DNA of 64,000 nt from Copromyces sp. CBS 386.78. Taxonomy: Eukaryota; Ascomycota; Sordariomycetes; Sordariales; Sordariaceae. The DNA is taken from NCBI GenBank assembly GCA_030685235.1, contig MU839118.1, positions 296,764-360,763 of the forward strand, read 5' to 3'. The position numbers were made by a program, and so were the translations under genes. Every line of letters starts with the position of its first letter. The first letter of the stretch is position 1. Of this stretch, positions 43,230 through 57,126 are shown piece by piece. Under the pieces are notes generated by a model, which worked only from the letters and a program-made list of their open reading frames with translations, did no database searches and was not told the origin of the DNA.

Positions 43230-45680
43230 TATATACCTTTATATTCTAAATACGCTAAGTCGGGTATTCGAATTATAATAATATTGAATACTAGTATTAA
43301 GTCGAATAATACCGGCCTATTTTCGTTAATACCCTATTAAATACGGTAGCCCTTTTTATCCCCTTTTTTCCGGATATTAACCTCTACTTCGTACTGTATT
43401 TATAAATATTAATAATAATACCGGTTTATATCTAAAAGACAGTCCATTATATCCTATTTATTAATAATATAATCTAGTTTAATAAAATAAAATCGATAGA
43501 GTTTTAGGCCAATAGGTCCTATTATATTAAAATTCTTATTTTATTATAGTATATTATTAATATAATATATTATAAATATTGAAAGTAATATCGGCTTTCT
43601 ATAAATTTCTATTATAATGCTTTAGTTTAAGGGTATTAAATAGCCTATTATATTAATTATAGTATCGAAGTTGGCTGCGTAAAGTCTAAGGATTATAGGG
43701 AAAATATTAATATTCCGCGTTCGTTTATTTCCCTAATTGCTGTATAATAAACTAGGTAGCGATTAATATATCCCTATAATAGATTAACGTATATTGTAGT
43801 AAATACCAAATCTATTAATAAATATTAGGATTAGGCAATTTAGCACATTAAGGCCTAAATTATTTATTTTATCCTACTATTATTTAAATATATCCCGGCT
43901 ATATATATTAAATTTAAATTATATTCGAAGGGGCGATATAAATACTAACGGTGTAATTCTTCTATCGAAACTATTTGGTTAAAATTTATTTATATACTAC
44001 AATATACGCCTAATTAGGAAAGAACCTTTCTGCCTTAGGTTATTTAATATAGTACTATACTTATAGAATAACTTGTATTTTCGAAGCTTCTTCGAAGCTT
44101 AATTATTTAATTAGGGAGGTTGGTTAACCGGGGGGCTTAAATTATTTAGAATATCGCCGTCGAAATAATTAGTATGAATAGATGTAAACAATTCAACTAA
44201 ATATTAAGGAATCTAATAATCTTCTTCGAAACGAATAATTAATTCATTGTTTCTGAAGTATATATCCTTATTAACTTATATATTAAAACCGAGACCGGGA
44301 AATTTGTTATCGATATTATTAATAGTAATACATTCTTATATTACTAGTATAATTTCCTTAACGTAGTCGATATAGTCTTTAGAATAATTTTTACTTATAA
44401 TTTTAATATAGTTAATATATAATAAGCGGTTAGTATTATTTAAATAATAAATATAGTTTTCATTGTTAAAATATTAGAAATAGATGAAATTTAATAGGAA
44501 AATAGCCTTTTTAATATTATCCGAATTACCGACGAAATAAGCGTACTCGCTAAATATTATTCGTATAGAACTAAACTAGTATAGGGTATAATATAGTTCG
44601 GTTAGGTTGTCGATTAAATAAGCTATACCTTTATATATATCTTTAGTAGTATTGGAGTTGAAGAAGGCCTAGAATAGGGTATACGGATCTATAAAGAAAA
44701 GTAGGTCTATAACCGTAGCCAGGTCTAATTCTAAAGCGGTATTGCCGCCATCCGAACTATCTTCTTATTATTCGTTACGTATAGCCTATTCCTATTATTA
44801 TTATTATTATTATCATTATTATTATTTTTTTATTTTTTTCGGCTAGCCGATTCGGTCTTTATTTTATTAACTTACAGCGGGATACTGGCGATTCACATAT
44901 TTAATAAGGGGAATCTAATTACTATATAGCCTTTTAAAGTCTATAATTATTTTGGTATACGCTCAACCGCTAGTACAGGTTTATTATTTTAACCGCGTAA
45001 CGAACTTAATAATTCTTATAATATAATATAATCGGCGCCTTTTATACGATTAATATAAGTATATAGGCCGAATCCTATATAAAAATCCGATAATTCTATA
45101 GACTTATTATAATAATAATAGAATAACGTTAATTTATTAGTAAAATTTCCCGTAATAATAATAATTCTTAATATACTACCGGGCTTAATTATTTAATATA
45201 GTAATATAAATACTTATTTATCTATCTACTATTCGATATCGACGTCTAATCCTTCTTCTAAAAAGTCTTCGTCGAACGCAATAATTTCCAACTCTTATCG
45301 ATTAAACTCTCATTCGGTATATTCTATATTTAAACAGAATTATTCTTTATCAAACCCAATTAGCAGAATTTTATAAGGGTCAATATTATTATTATAATTA
45401 ATATTATCTACTATTAAACGTTCCAATCTTTCCCGCAATATTATATTCTAATTAATACCGCCTATACCAATACAATTAGTATCAAATTCAATTTAGGTCG
45501 TCGGTTAAATAATTCTTACTTTCGTCGTCCTCATCGTTATCCTTATCGTCATCCTCGTCGTTACTAAGTCCAGCGACTAGGTTTGATATAATCGTATCGT
45601 TATCGCTATCAAAGAGAGGACCAAAGCCGGTACTCTAGGATCTATAGCCATATTGATCATCTTATTATTATTGTTAATAG
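43230..45680 (-). pseudogene. Tnp2/CACTA-related transposase remnant, unit B (3' part deleted)
   Basis: The minus strand shows the same landmarks as unit A, more decayed. They include a DSDNDTIISNLVAG-like N-terminus near 45,600, a hydrophobic FINRFGIYYN...SIIGIY block and NINIFPIILRLYAANFDTII (about 43,830-43,650), and the segment equivalent to unit A 36,540-36,700 at 43,300-43,480. Similarity stops near 43,230, so the last roughly 1.4 kb of the gene plus the C-terminal domain are missing. The break abuts the truncated second gene of unit A. Confidence 0.5.
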
Positions 45681-45689
45681 TATTGTAGA

Positions 45690-46700
45690 TCAACTATAGG
45701 ATCTACTCGTAAAGTGGGCACGCCGCGACTGCTATATCCGACCCGAAAAGACCTTTTATCGAACGCTAGGGGTGCTTGTCTTAGTATATTCTTAGGCATA
45801 CGAGCGATTAGTATATTAATCTGCTCATCCGACTAGGTTAGGAGACGGAGTAATAAAGGGTGGATAAGAGAGATAAGGTGTTGTATAAGGGAGAGAGTTG
45901 GTCAAAGGAGAAAGATTTCTAGATAAGTTAGAGTCAGAGGTGCCTAATAATTGTACTACCCGTTTTAGATGGTTCTATATATAATTCACCACTAGTTTGA
46001 AATAAGACTATTCATCTTATTTACAAGTACGTACCTAGCAAATATTCTAATAAGCGATAGAGTTGCTTAATCACGCGTTAAATACGCAATTCTATTTATA
46101 GGTACGAAGTAAATACAGTCGGGAAAATTAATACTATCTTATTATTTTACTGTCTTATATACTTCTATTATATAAGCGAGGGTTATATAGGCGGGAGGTA
46201 TATAAATAAATAAGCGCTTTTAAGTATTTGATATTTATTATTTATTATTATTTATCTGCCTTTGTTTTAGTGTAAAGGGGTAGTTGTAATATAATTGGTT
46301 ATACGCTTACTACTTCCCTATTGTATTTACTAAGCCGCCTTTATTCTATATTTAGAAGGACCCTTGCCCTATATAATATTAGCTATAGTAGTCTTATAAA
46401 AACTTTTAATAATAGCCCTTCCGTTAAATAAGCGCGCTTAATACTAATAATATTATTACTATTTATTACGACGTATTAGTACCCCGCTATTTTATTTCGT
46501 CTTCAATTTATAATAAATATTATTTATTGGTATAACGGCGTACTATGGAAGGCTATGGAATCTAGTAGCTTTGCCCCGCGTATAATAAAATCTATTTCGA
46601 GCCGCTAAAACTTTCTCCCCCCCCTCTCCTGCTCCTTTTTTTCTTGTAACTACCTAACTACGTAAATAGATAATTCGTTGGTTCGAATTCGTCGGTTCGG
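45690..46700. promoter_or_regulatory. Divergent spacer of unit B
   Basis: It contains GGGAGAGAGTTGGTCAAAGGAGAAAG (45,889-45,914) on the transposase side and the inverse AACTTTCTCCCCCCCCT (46,609-46,625) on the second-gene side. TACCCCGCTATTTTAT (46,480) and TTGCCCCGCG (46,571) match boxes of units A and C. No gene is present. Confidence 0.4.
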
Positions 46701-46719
46701 TATTGGTTGTCCTTTATCG

Positions 46720-48160
46720 CGATATTGCAATTTTAATAATTAAACTATTATAAGAATATTAAGCGTAAACTATTTAAGAATATTATAATAGTATTTTAAA
46801 TTGTAATTACTATAAATCTCCTTAATACTTATAGCGTAATAAATATTTACTAATATCTAATTAGGCTATAAGTCTTAAAGGATAATACATTAGTAGTCGC
46901 GCCGGTGGTTGCGCTACCGGTTAAAATATTAATTGAAGTATTGGCAATAAGGCTTCGAATATTCGCAATATTTTTACCTACGATAATAATAACGAAGGTA
47001 GCTAACTAGAAAAATCTTTTAATAAAGAAATAGGCGAAGAATTAAAAGAAGGTAACGGCCTTAATAACGACCGTCTAATACTATAACTTATTTAAAGGTT
47101 TGCTAATATTAACCCGGCCTAGCCGTAGCGTATAATTACTAGCTATTTGTAAGTCTTACTTAATAATCTTCAAGTAAATTATTACCGCTATATATCTATC
47201 TTTTTAAATAATTAATAAATATTTTTTTATTAACGCTATATTTCCTCCCCCTACGTATTTCGTATAACGGTTAAAAAAGGTTTATACCTTATATTTTATT
47301 TAATATAATATTATTAATAAATCCCTTATAAAAGGATACTTAGAATATAATTAATCGTTAAAGTCTACTTATTAATATAATATTAGACGGCTATTATTAT
47401 TAATTACCCTAATATAATACTAATAATATTCAATGCCCGGATATTATTAACCCGCCCGATATATTTAATATTGGCGGTACCTAAATACTATAATAAACTA
47501 TACCCCCGGGCTTCGTTTATAGCTAAATCCCCTTTTAAACCCCTTAATAATTATTCCCTCAGTAATTACCCTAATAAGGCCTTTAAAGATAGTAATTCCC
47601 TTAATAATGATAAATTTATAATAAGCGTAGCGGATAAAAGGATAGGGACGAATATATTTAAAACGATATAAATATATTTTTAATAGAGATATTTTATAAT
47701 ATTTAAAGGGATATAATTTTTTAATAAGCTAATTAGTAAATTATAGTTCGTTAAAATATAAATAAATTTCTAACTATTATTTAACCCTTCTAAATAATAT
47801 CCGGTCGTAGATTTAATAGTTATAAATTATCTATAATTATTAATATTGCCCTCCCCGTTATATTTATTTCCGGCTAAGGATTTATTTCAGGAATTGAGCC
47901 TAACGATATATAATTAGGCTTCAATTTCGAATCGAATTTTTAATAGTAAGTTAATACCTCCGGTTAAAGTAATTCTTATTAGGGTAATTCTAATTATAGC
48001 GATAATACTCCTAGCCCTAGCGATTTGCCTAGCCGCGGTAATACCTCCAGTTATTTAGGTCGTAGTGACTTTTCCGGTTAAAGCAACTCTCGTCATAGCA
48101 ATACCTCCAGTCATTCAGGTCGTAGTAACTTTTCCGGTTAAGGCAACTGCACTATAGTGA
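46720..48160 (+). pseudogene. Probable second gene of unit B, heavily decayed
   Basis: It occupies the place of the second gene in unit B. It is readable in patches: ASNIRNIFTYDNNNEGSQLE (about 46,955-47,014), an open stretch at 47,471-47,671, and a C-terminal Ser/Asn/Gly repeat region (GRSDFSGQSNS and GRSNFSGQGN, 47,940-48,150). Direct homology to the unit A and C second genes is not convincing from sequence alone. The call rests mainly on position, strand and a similarly low-complexity tail. Confidence 0.35.
48039..48150 (+). repeat. Tandem duplication, about 60-bp unit x 2
   Basis: Two units reading AATACCTCCAGTYATTYAGGTCGTAGT...TTTTCCGGTTAARGCAACT encode GRS(D/N)FSGQ(S/G)N. The second unit retains more CA than the first. 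Confidence 0.85.
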
Positions 48161-49029
48161 TCAAAACTGAACAAAAGACGAACTACGGTTCTAATAGCCT
48201 ATCCCTTGAATGCTCTGTACGGTGGCGAGTATATTAGACTAGACAATAAGATGTAGAAGAGGGGGATAGGGGAATAAATGCCTCGTTGTATATTGTAGCG
48301 AGTTATAGGTAGTCTAGATATTGCAGTAGAATTATAATATTAGTACACCTCGTATAGCACTGAGAAAGATATTCCCAAATATATACTATCAGAAGTATTA
48401 AAACTATTTATAACCAAATAATGTCCTAGTCCACTAACACCTATTCGGGGCCGTAGCCAAGCCTATTACAATCGCTAATTTTAAATACGTCTACGATGTA
48501 AATTCTATTTATCCTAACGGCCGGTAAGCCTACGATTAATATTTCTCCCGTCTCTTCAACCACCTATAGGGTAAGATTCTCCTTAATTCTATCCGTAACT
48601 ATTATTTTAATTAATATAATAAAGATACGGCGTTCGTCGTACTACTTCTACTTATAAATAAAGATATAGTCGATACGCCCTATATTAGTACTATCGTTAC
48701 GGTATTTAATATAGTCGCCAACGCTATAACTATAGCGCTTATAAATATTGAATATAGGCCCAAATAGCGATAATTAATATAGTTTCCGACTTCGGTACCC
48801 AAAATATACGTAATATATGCGAAGACGAATAAGATTAGGGGATTCGAACGGTATTTAATAAATTTTAGTAGGATTTTAGGTAATTTATAATATTATATGC
48901 CTAATAATACAACATATTATATTAATATTGTAAATACGTAGTATCATAGCGTAGCTAAGTACTAGACAAGGTTGATATCCTTAATAGACGGCTCCTTTAC
49001 CCAGTATTTTAGCATTAGCTAATATACGA

Positions 49030-49190
49030 ATATAGGAAGATAAGATATAAATATATATAGGAGGATAGGATATAAATACGGATATAGGAAGATAGGATAT
49101 AAATATAAATATAGGAGGATGGGATATAGATATAGATATAGGAGGATAGGATATAGAGATAGATATAGGAGGATAGGTAAGGGATGGTAT
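49030..49190 (+). repeat. Minisatellite, GGATATARATATAGGAGGATA units
   Basis: About seven imperfect units of 22-24 bp (GATATAAATATAGGAGGATAG and variants). The position corresponds to the GGCATTGGAGG minisatellite in unit A. Confidence 0.9.
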
Positions 49191-49814
49191 ATACTTATTT
49201 ACAAACAATAGATTTGTATTATATTGTAAAGTACTAAGTACAAACCGTAGAATCCTTATATTATAATCGATCTCGTATACTTATAAAAGAGCCTATTTAA
49301 AGTTATTAGTTATTTAATAAGAGAATAGAGGTAAGCTTTAACTAAGATTAGAAATAGAGTATTATATTCGGCGAATTATAGGACCGTTAATTTTGCTAAT
49401 TACTGAAGGTTATTTATATATTTCCGTAGCCGCTTTGGGGATATTGAATTCTTATTCGTCTTTCTTTTGATTACTGCCTATATTAATGCCGATATGCTAT
49501 TTATCTTCGTAGTAGAGTAAGTTATCGAAGAGATTGGGAGCTTCCCTAGCGATGTTTTGGATTTATTCGGTTAGGGTAGGGTCGGAAATAATAAATGAAT
49601 TAAAAAGCGTAAATCGAATAGTATAAATAATATGCTCTTATTCGAGGATCTATTTTTCGATATCTTTACTATTCGTAGTCTAGGCCGTCGCTTTAAATCG
49701 TCTATAGGTTATTGTCGTTATTAATTAATATATTCGAATCTTCGGCAACTGCGCGCCGGGTTTTGTATGTAAAATCTGCAGCGCCGGGGTTACATACTGC
49801 ACGCTGCCCTGTAT

Positions 49815-49880
49815 TCGCCGCAGTGTAGTGCGGTGTAGTGTGGTGCGGTGTAGTATAGTACGGTACAGTGTAGTACAGTC
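49815..49880 (+). repeat. GC-richer minisatellite, GTGTAGTGCG units
   Basis: About six 10-bp units (GCAGTGTAGT, GCGGTGTAGT, GTGGTGCGGT, GTAGTACAG variants) within a short un-RIPed patch (49,745-49,890) of the unit C transposase. Confidence 0.85.
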
Positions 49881-52800
49881 GGGTGCTAAGACATAGATTC
49901 AGGGGGGTAAATAAATATTAGAATTTACTTATAATATTTTTCTTCCGCTAATATATTTAATAGTCTAGGGGGGCCGTACTCGTTATAGATCTGCCTGTAA
50001 TAAACGCTTATATATATATTCGGTCGTAGTCCTTTATAAATATACTTTTTTACCCTCTTCAATAGATTAGCGGGGGCTGTTATAATTATAATTCTACCTT
50101 CTTCGTCCTCTTTATTCTCGGCTATCGGTATATTTTCTTCTAGAATATTAGTATTAGGATTGCTTACTAATAATCGTCGAAATAACGAGGCTTATAAAAG
50201 TCTAGATTATAAATCTATACGAATACGATTTTAGAAAGTATTTTTAGTCCTAGGGTTATTAGCTATTATTAATAACGTTGTATTGTATAGTAGTATATAC
50301 TATTCTTTGGTATACTTTGCCTTAATATTGATATAGGTATATGCCTCCCTGGTATTCTTGGTATTTATTATAATAGAATTGTTCTGGGCTATTATAGTTA
50401 GTGCCCTAATAAAGTAACGGAGAAGTCTAGTATTTATAGTGGCCTCTTCGCCGTCTGAATTACCGTTGTCTTTTTGGGCTTGACGGTCTAGTTGATAGAT
50501 GGCTTTCTATGCTTCCTATATATGGGGATCGATATAGTCTTTGCGAAGTTATGCCTCAAAAAGTGGTGGTATAATAATTGACTATTGTACGTGGTGTGTT
50601 AGGTTATAATTTAGGATATATAATAAGGGCGAAGGTAGGGCGTTTTAATTAAGGGGAAATGGCCAGTTACGAAAGATATGGCTATATTCTACTTTAATTT
50701 TCGGTATTAAGAATATGTCTAATAGTATTTCGTACGTTATTATAATAATACCTGGATTTTATATATAGGTAATTAGTCTTGAATATTTGCAAATATAAGA
50801 GGCGGGAAAATAAGGAAGATATATAATAATACCTTTATATTCTGAGTAGGCTAGATCTGGTGGCCGTATTAGAATAAAATCGAATGCCGGTATTAAATCG
50901 AATAACGAAGGTTTAAATTTGTTAATACCCTATTATATACAATATATATTTTTATTACCTATTTTCTAAAGGTTGAAATTAAATTTATACTAAATTTATA
51001 TATATTGGTAATAATATTAATTTATTTTAATACTAGTAATTCTATTCAATACCTGTTTTTTATTAATTATATACTTTAATTTAATAAAGTAAAATCGATA
51101 AAATTTATAGTTATTAATACTAACTATACTAGTATTTTAGTTTTATTGTAGTATATCGCTAATATAATAGAATATAAAAATTAATACTAGTATTAATCTT
51201 CCTTGTACTTCTATTATAATATTACGTTCTAATAGTATAATATAATTGAGAATTTTAATAATGTTATCGAAATTCAATGCGTATAGTCCTAAAACAATGG
51301 GGAAAATATTGGTATTTCTAGAATGGGTATTGAAAAATAAATTTATTAGCGATTGGTATACCCTTATAATAGAGCGGTAAGCATTCTAGTAAACGCTAAA
51401 TCTATTAATAAAAATAAATATTAGGCAATTTAGAATATCGTTACCGTACCTTATATATATTTTATTTAATTCCTTTTCGAAAAACTCTCTGCCGAAGGTT
51501 TTAATCTCTAGTTCGGTTCGGATAAGGGGTATATATACAAGTAGGTAAATTTTTATAAAGTTTGGGTTTGGGTTATTATTATTGGTATTTAGCTGGTAAG
51601 TACCCGGTTCGCCTCTGCTAACGTCGCTTAATACCCGGCGAACGAAAAACGACATCTTTTGGAATTTAATATTTGGGTCGGTGTTGTATTTCGGGAATAT
51701 TTTCCTAGATCGTAGTGTACGGCGTCCTGGTTGTGGCTGTGGATCAATTGCCGGGTTGGGATTATTTAAATTATTGCCGTTAAAATAATTAATATTGATG
51801 GGAGTAAATTGGTCGGCCCATTCTTATGGAATCTAGTCCTTTATATTAATATATAGATTTAACTTATATTTGTTAAAATTTATATTATAGTTTAATTAGA
51901 AATATAAATTAAGACCCGGAAATTCTTCTTCAATTTGGCTAATCGGAATATATTTGTTAATTATAAGTATAATTTCGCCTAAATATTCCTTAAATTTACT
52001 AGTAAAGCTTTTGCTAACGGCTTTAATACGGCCGATGTGTAATCGAAAATCTGGGTGGTTATCGGTTAGATGGTAATAATATTGTATTTGTATATTATTA
52101 TTATTATAATTGTCGAGGTCTATATATTAGTCCCGGTCTTCGTTATTATAGTTGTTAATATCCCGGATATAATTATGTAAAGTATGGTCCTTATAGTAAT
52201 AAAAGTAAATAAAATCCGACGGGAAGATAGCTTTGCTATTATTTTCGGAATTGTTAACGAAATATATATATTTACTAGAGGTCGTCCGAATAGATAATAA
52301 TTAGTAAAAAGATTGATATAATTTTATCGGATTATTAATAAGATAGGCTATACTTTTATATATTCTAGTACCTCTAGCGGTATTAGAATTTAAGAAGGCT
52401 TAAAATAACGATTTGGAATCTATAAAGTATAGCGGCGCCGGTACGGTACTAGCCAAATTATTATTTGAATTTTAATCGGATTGTAATCTTGGTCCTGCTA
52501 TATTCGTATCCGCCTCGGGTTGCTATACCTACTGTGCTTATTATATTTATTATTGTTGTGCCTATTATCTAGCCTATTCTACTTACTTCTTTTAATATAT
52601 AGATTCTATTTTTATTCTATTTATTTATAATAGTACCCGAACTATATATATATCTAATAAAGGGAGGCGATATAATATTCGATCTTTAATAGTAGCTAAT
52701 TATTTTAATAATATTTAAATAGTTAAATTAAGTAAATTATTATAATTATATAAAATATTTAATATTTATAATTAGATTTTATAGTCCTGTAGAAATATAC

Positions 52801-53419
52801 GACGTATATAAGTATATAAACCTAATACTATACTAAAATCCGATATATATTCGTATTTATTATAATAATATTGAATAAATTTTAATTTATCGAAAATTTA
52901 GCCCCGCTCGGTTATTAATAATATACTTTCTTCGGGTTCTATAAATTAGTCAGCTTATTTTATTACCTATTTATTAATAAAGTTTTTATTAAATACGACC
53001 GTTTTTAATTATTATATTTTTTAATTATAATCCTTCTTTACGTATTTTATATTTAGGCGTATTTGGTCCTCGTTAAATATAGGTAGGAGGGTATCGTTTT
53101 CGAATTCGGCTAATTTGCGTTATATATTTACTAGGTCGAAGTTTGCAAAGAAATCGTCTTGGTTAATAAATTTTGCCTCTATACTAAATCAATTAGTAAG
53201 GTACTTAAATCTATTTTAAATTTAAAATACCGAATTTACTAAAATTATTTGTATTAACGTTTTCCCAATCTTTTTAATCGTCTTCGAAAGGTATTACATT
53301 TAGTACCGCGGGGTTTAATATTAGGGTATTACCGTCGGTATTATTATCGAAAACGGGTCTAAAACCGGGATTCTAGGTTAATAATTTTGATTAGCGCGGG
53401 GCTATTAGTAATTTTGATT

Positions 53420-54793
53420 AGCGTACTTGCTATTATTACGTAGTATTGTCGCCCGGAATAAAGGTATATATTAGGGATTGGCACTCGTTTGCTATACTTA
53501 GCCCGGATTGTATAATCTGTCTACCTGCTGATTATAAGGTTTATTTATAAGGACGACGAATCTTTAATTTTGGCCCGGCGGGGTATAGTATATCGATATG
53601 GAAACGAGTGGCTACTAAGAAAATTAAATAGAGAGCTAAAAATATAAGGGAAAGTTGGTAAAAGTAAGAATTAAGGTTGGTAATTGTTTTGGGGAGGTGT
53701 ATTAGCAGTAAACGTAGTGGATGAGGGCCACTAGATCTAAGACACTCGTTAACGGCCTGCAGGAGAAATACGGGTATATAAGTACCGATCTCTAAGACAT
53801 TTACGATATATATAGTATAAATAAAGTAGATATGTAAATACCGGTACGTATTAATTCTAAGATATTTACCGGTAGTATATAGTATAAACAAGTGGGATAA
53901 GGGTGGTTTTGTAATTTCATCCCATCTTTAAAGTTAATAAATAATTATTAGTATCGCCTATCCCGCATATATATATAGTATGTTTATTCATTTACGGGTA
54001 TATACGTTATATAGGATATAATTTATAACGTAAGTACTAGAGTACTTAGAATTTGCATATTATTCAAATCTATCTTACGAATCTCGTTAATAAATAAACT
54101 TACCTTGTAGAAACTCTTTTCAAAACTCCCTAACTCTCCCTCTTATATACACTTTTAAAAGTTCTTACTAACTAATAAGCTAGCTAACTATACACATCTT
54201 TATCTTTTATTATCCTAGAATCTGGGGCAGTGGCCTTCGTAATCGTACTACTCTTATATTTTATCCTTTATTTACTATCCTACTTATATTTTATATCCAA
54301 TATCGATATACCCCATTTTACCTTTCACTACCTAGGGTCTAAGTGATAGGGGTATATTGCGATTCTATTAGTTGTAGTATATCCTATTCTCCTGCTAAGA
54401 CCGCAGTTCTAGGCGGTCTTAGTGACCTACTTTGAATTTCCATTCACTTTTACCCAAAATACTATTACTATATTTACTACCTTCGTTAATAATACCCCGC
54501 CATTTCATCCAAAGTTAAGTCTTAACAATATAAAGACTATTGACGCGTATACAGTAAAATGGAGTAGAAGGCCATAGAATTCAACCGACTGTGCCCCGCG
54601 CATATAAAAATATCCAATTAAATTCTGGTCGCGATAATATTTCCTGATCGCGATAATACTTCCTCTTCCAATAACTATAATCCCAAAGAGATTTACCGTC
54701 CATCTGCCTGCGCTGAGCTTTTCGCTCTGTTAACAAAGTTAACCAACCCCAATCATCTCTAGATCTTTATAGTAATACCCAATTGCAACTACC
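53420..54793. promoter_or_regulatory. Divergent spacer of unit C
   Basis: CA is retained in the right part (54,050-54,790). A TAATACCCCGCCATTTCATC box at 54,490 and CTGTGCCCCGCGCATAT at 54,590 match boxes in units A and B. Purine-rich AAGGGAAAGTTGG (53,647) and its pyrimidine-rich inverse AACTCCCTAACTCTCCC (54,126-54,142) flank the region. It is the presumed divergent promoter of the two genes of unit C. An open minus frame at 53,541-53,891 has no recognisable domain. Confidence 0.4.
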
Positions 54794-54796
54794 GTG

Positions 54797-54834
<38 letters not shown>

Positions 54835-54878
54835 CGTAGGCTCAGATTCATTTGACTAACATCCATACTTATATTTAG
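54794..54878 (+). other. Predicted 5'-leader intron of unit C second gene, with (TTA)n
   Basis: GTGAGT at 54,794, an (ATT)n run of about 12 units, the branch site GACTAAC at 54,854-54,860, and TTTAG ending at 54,878, seven bases before the ATG. Unit A has an intron at the same place, just ahead of its ATG. Confidence 0.7.
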
Positions 54879-54884
54879 CGCGCG

Positions 54885-57126
54885 ATGCCTACTAAAAAGC
54901 CCAAGAGTGGCCGCCCTTGTGGTCGCCCTTCTAAGGCCCAGGATACGACCTAGTCTGGCCTTGCGCCCGCTCCTATCGATAAAGGTAAAAGGACCGTCAA
55001 TTTCGATATGCAGGGCCTCGAGGGTGATAACGACGAGGAGTAAATTATAAGTAGTCAGCCGGCTTCGCCTACTAATATGCCTGCCAAACCTGCCTTATCT
55101 AAAAAGCCGTCGAATACCGGTAGTAGTTTATTACGTTTATTTACCGAAGTTGAACGTATTTAAATGCCTACCTATTAATACCCGGTATATTTAAACTCCT
55201 TTCATATTTAAATTGATTTGTATATATTCTAATAATATAATATTAGCGCTATAATATTATTTCGCCTAATAAATAGTTAGAATAAAATAATCGCTTCTAG
55301 CGTATAGCTAAATATATAGAATCTATTATATTTATAAATATCCTTCAAAAGGATACCTAGCGTATTAATATTATTACTCCGGCAATTAATATTATATTAT
55401 CTATTTATTAATAGAAGCCCAGTCTATAGGATAATAGTATAATACGCCCTAAACCCGCCTTTAACCCGCCTAGATTTTCGAACGGTCAAATACCGGCATC
55501 TAGTTCTAATATACAATATCCTCCTTTAAAATATCCTCCTTCTTCGAAATATCCTATTACTCCTAAATACCCGGCTATCACCCAGGCTTTTTCGCCTAGC
55601 TATTAATTTATACTTCACTTCTTAACACCGGCCTAATATTTCTCGCCTAGCCAGCCTCTATTTAGCGGCTATATCCCTTATAATTATATCCCTTATAGTT
55701 ATATTCTTTATAATTATATTCCTCATAATTATATCCCCTATAATTATACCCCGGCGAATTATTACTCCTCCCGCTTCGTAACCCTTGTACAATATTAATA
55801 GTAGTATTATCTTTAATTATTTTCGCCTTTATATAGTCCAATAGTAGTGGATCCGCAAATTGTTGAATAAGAAATTTAGGTACGGGTCTAGGTGCAAATG
55901 CAGATAATACAACGATAAATGCAATAGCAAATATAACAATAAATAAAACAATAAATATAATTGCAAATACAGTAATTTTAATAATAACTTCTTTAATAGA
56001 AGGCTTCCCAGACTCCCCAACCTACTCAAACTCCCCAACCCACCCAAATGCCGGCTCCTACGCCCAGTACTAATTAGAAGGATATAGAGCGCTTCCTTCG
56101 TAGTAGAAGTTTCACCGATACGAGCGAATTTTCACAAATACAAAGTACTGTACTAGAATATATTAATTAATATACCCGCGATCGTAAAGCCGACCGCAAG
56201 GCAGAAGAGGCTCGTAAAACCGAAGAGTTTTATAAGAGTTAGGAAAGTAAAATAAAGCAACTTCGTTAAGTACAACGATATCGCTAAGGAAAAGGCTTAG
56301 GCCCCGGCAAAAATTAGACCCCCTATCCCTCCTTTCAATTAAATTACCTTATTAACCACTAGCACCAAAACTAGTACTTCTATAACTATTGGCCGTAATA
56401 TATTTGAAGCTAAATATTCGAATTTTATTTTCGAAAAGACTTTCTAATAAACTAAATAGAATAATAAGGACGAAGATATTATTAATCCTAGCGATAATAA
56501 TAATAATAACGATATTAAATTCAATAATATTAGTACTTCGCTTCGTCGCCTTAGTACTTCGTTTCGTTGCCCTAGTACTACCTTTAATTTTAGTATTATT
56601 TTTAGTTCTAGTTTTATATTTTCTATTCTAAGGGGTAGAAGTAGTAGAGGCTTTACTACCTTTATATCCGACGCTACCCCCAATTTAAATACCCGTAAAC
56701 GTAAAGGTAAAAGAGACAATAGCCGGCTATTAATAAAATCCTATAAAGAATTTTTTAAATAATTTAACCGTACGAATTTATAGAGTTTGCGCGAAATAAG
56801 TATACCTACTAGGCTAGATTTCAATATAGTAAATAGCGATTATATTCGCCCTACTAATTTTAATGAAAATAACGATTTAATATAAGGGGTAGAGCGGATA
56901 TAAAGTATTAAAGCGCTTTAAAATAATACGATTGCCTGTTATTAACGAATTGAATAAAGAGCTTTACTAGGTATTGTTCTTATATTATTATAATTGGTTT
57001 ATTAGTACTATTGTATATAATACCGCTTATAATATTGATACCCGTTCGAAGCGGTTTAAAGGCCTTCGCGAATACGTATTTAAAACCCATCGATCCGAAA
57101 AGTCCAATTTTCTTAATTATAGTTTA
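54885..57126 (+). pseudogene. Second gene of unit C, 5' part (interrupted at 57,126)
   Basis: The N-terminus KKPKSGRPCGRPSKAQ has an AT-hook-like GRP core. It is followed by KGKRTVNFDMQGLEGDNDEE and SQPASPTNMPAKPA, directly homologous to unit A. A Pro/Tyr-rich middle (55,440-55,800) and a basic helix (about 56,180-56,270) follow. The conserved C-terminal domain begins at INELNKEL(Y) and FLYYYNWFISTIVYN (56,940-57,015) and runs RSKRFKGLREYVFKTHRS...FLNYSL to the insertion point. There the frame is cut by a 4,656-bp transposon and resumes at 61,783. The function is unknown; see unit A. Confidence 0.6.
57119..57126 (+). repeat. 8-bp target-site duplication, left copy (ATAGTTTA)
   Basis: ATAGTTTA immediately precedes the inverted end GAGAACATC. 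An identical copy follows the other end at 61,783-61,790. Confidence 0.85.

Larger units (their letters stand above)
48480..53400 (-). pseudogene. Tnp2/CACTA-related transposase remnant, unit C
   Basis: Same architecture as unit A on the minus strand: the N-terminus NPGFRPVFDNNTDGNTL (53,385-53,310) and QKDWENVNTN, INQDDFFANFDLVNI (about 53,165-53,120), ELEIKTFGREFFEK and FINRFSVYQNAYRSIIRVY (51,515-51,330), RNTNIFPIVLGLY...FDNIIK (51,330-51,250), RPPDLAYSEYKG-like (50,870-50,820), the domain at 49,400-49,740 aligning with unit A 35,220-35,500, and the C-terminal SVGDYIKYRNDSTNIGRIDYIFIYK (48,735-48,655). Many stops and frameshifts occur. Minisatellites at 49,030-49,190 and 49,819-49,878 interrupt the alignment and may lie in introns. 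Confidence 0.6.

Noticed and set aside
48150..48175. CACTATAGTG palindrome as CACTA-element termini
   Set aside because: It would fit CACTA...TAGTG ends meeting back to back at the unit B/C border, but I found no matching extended inverted repeats at the other ends of the units.
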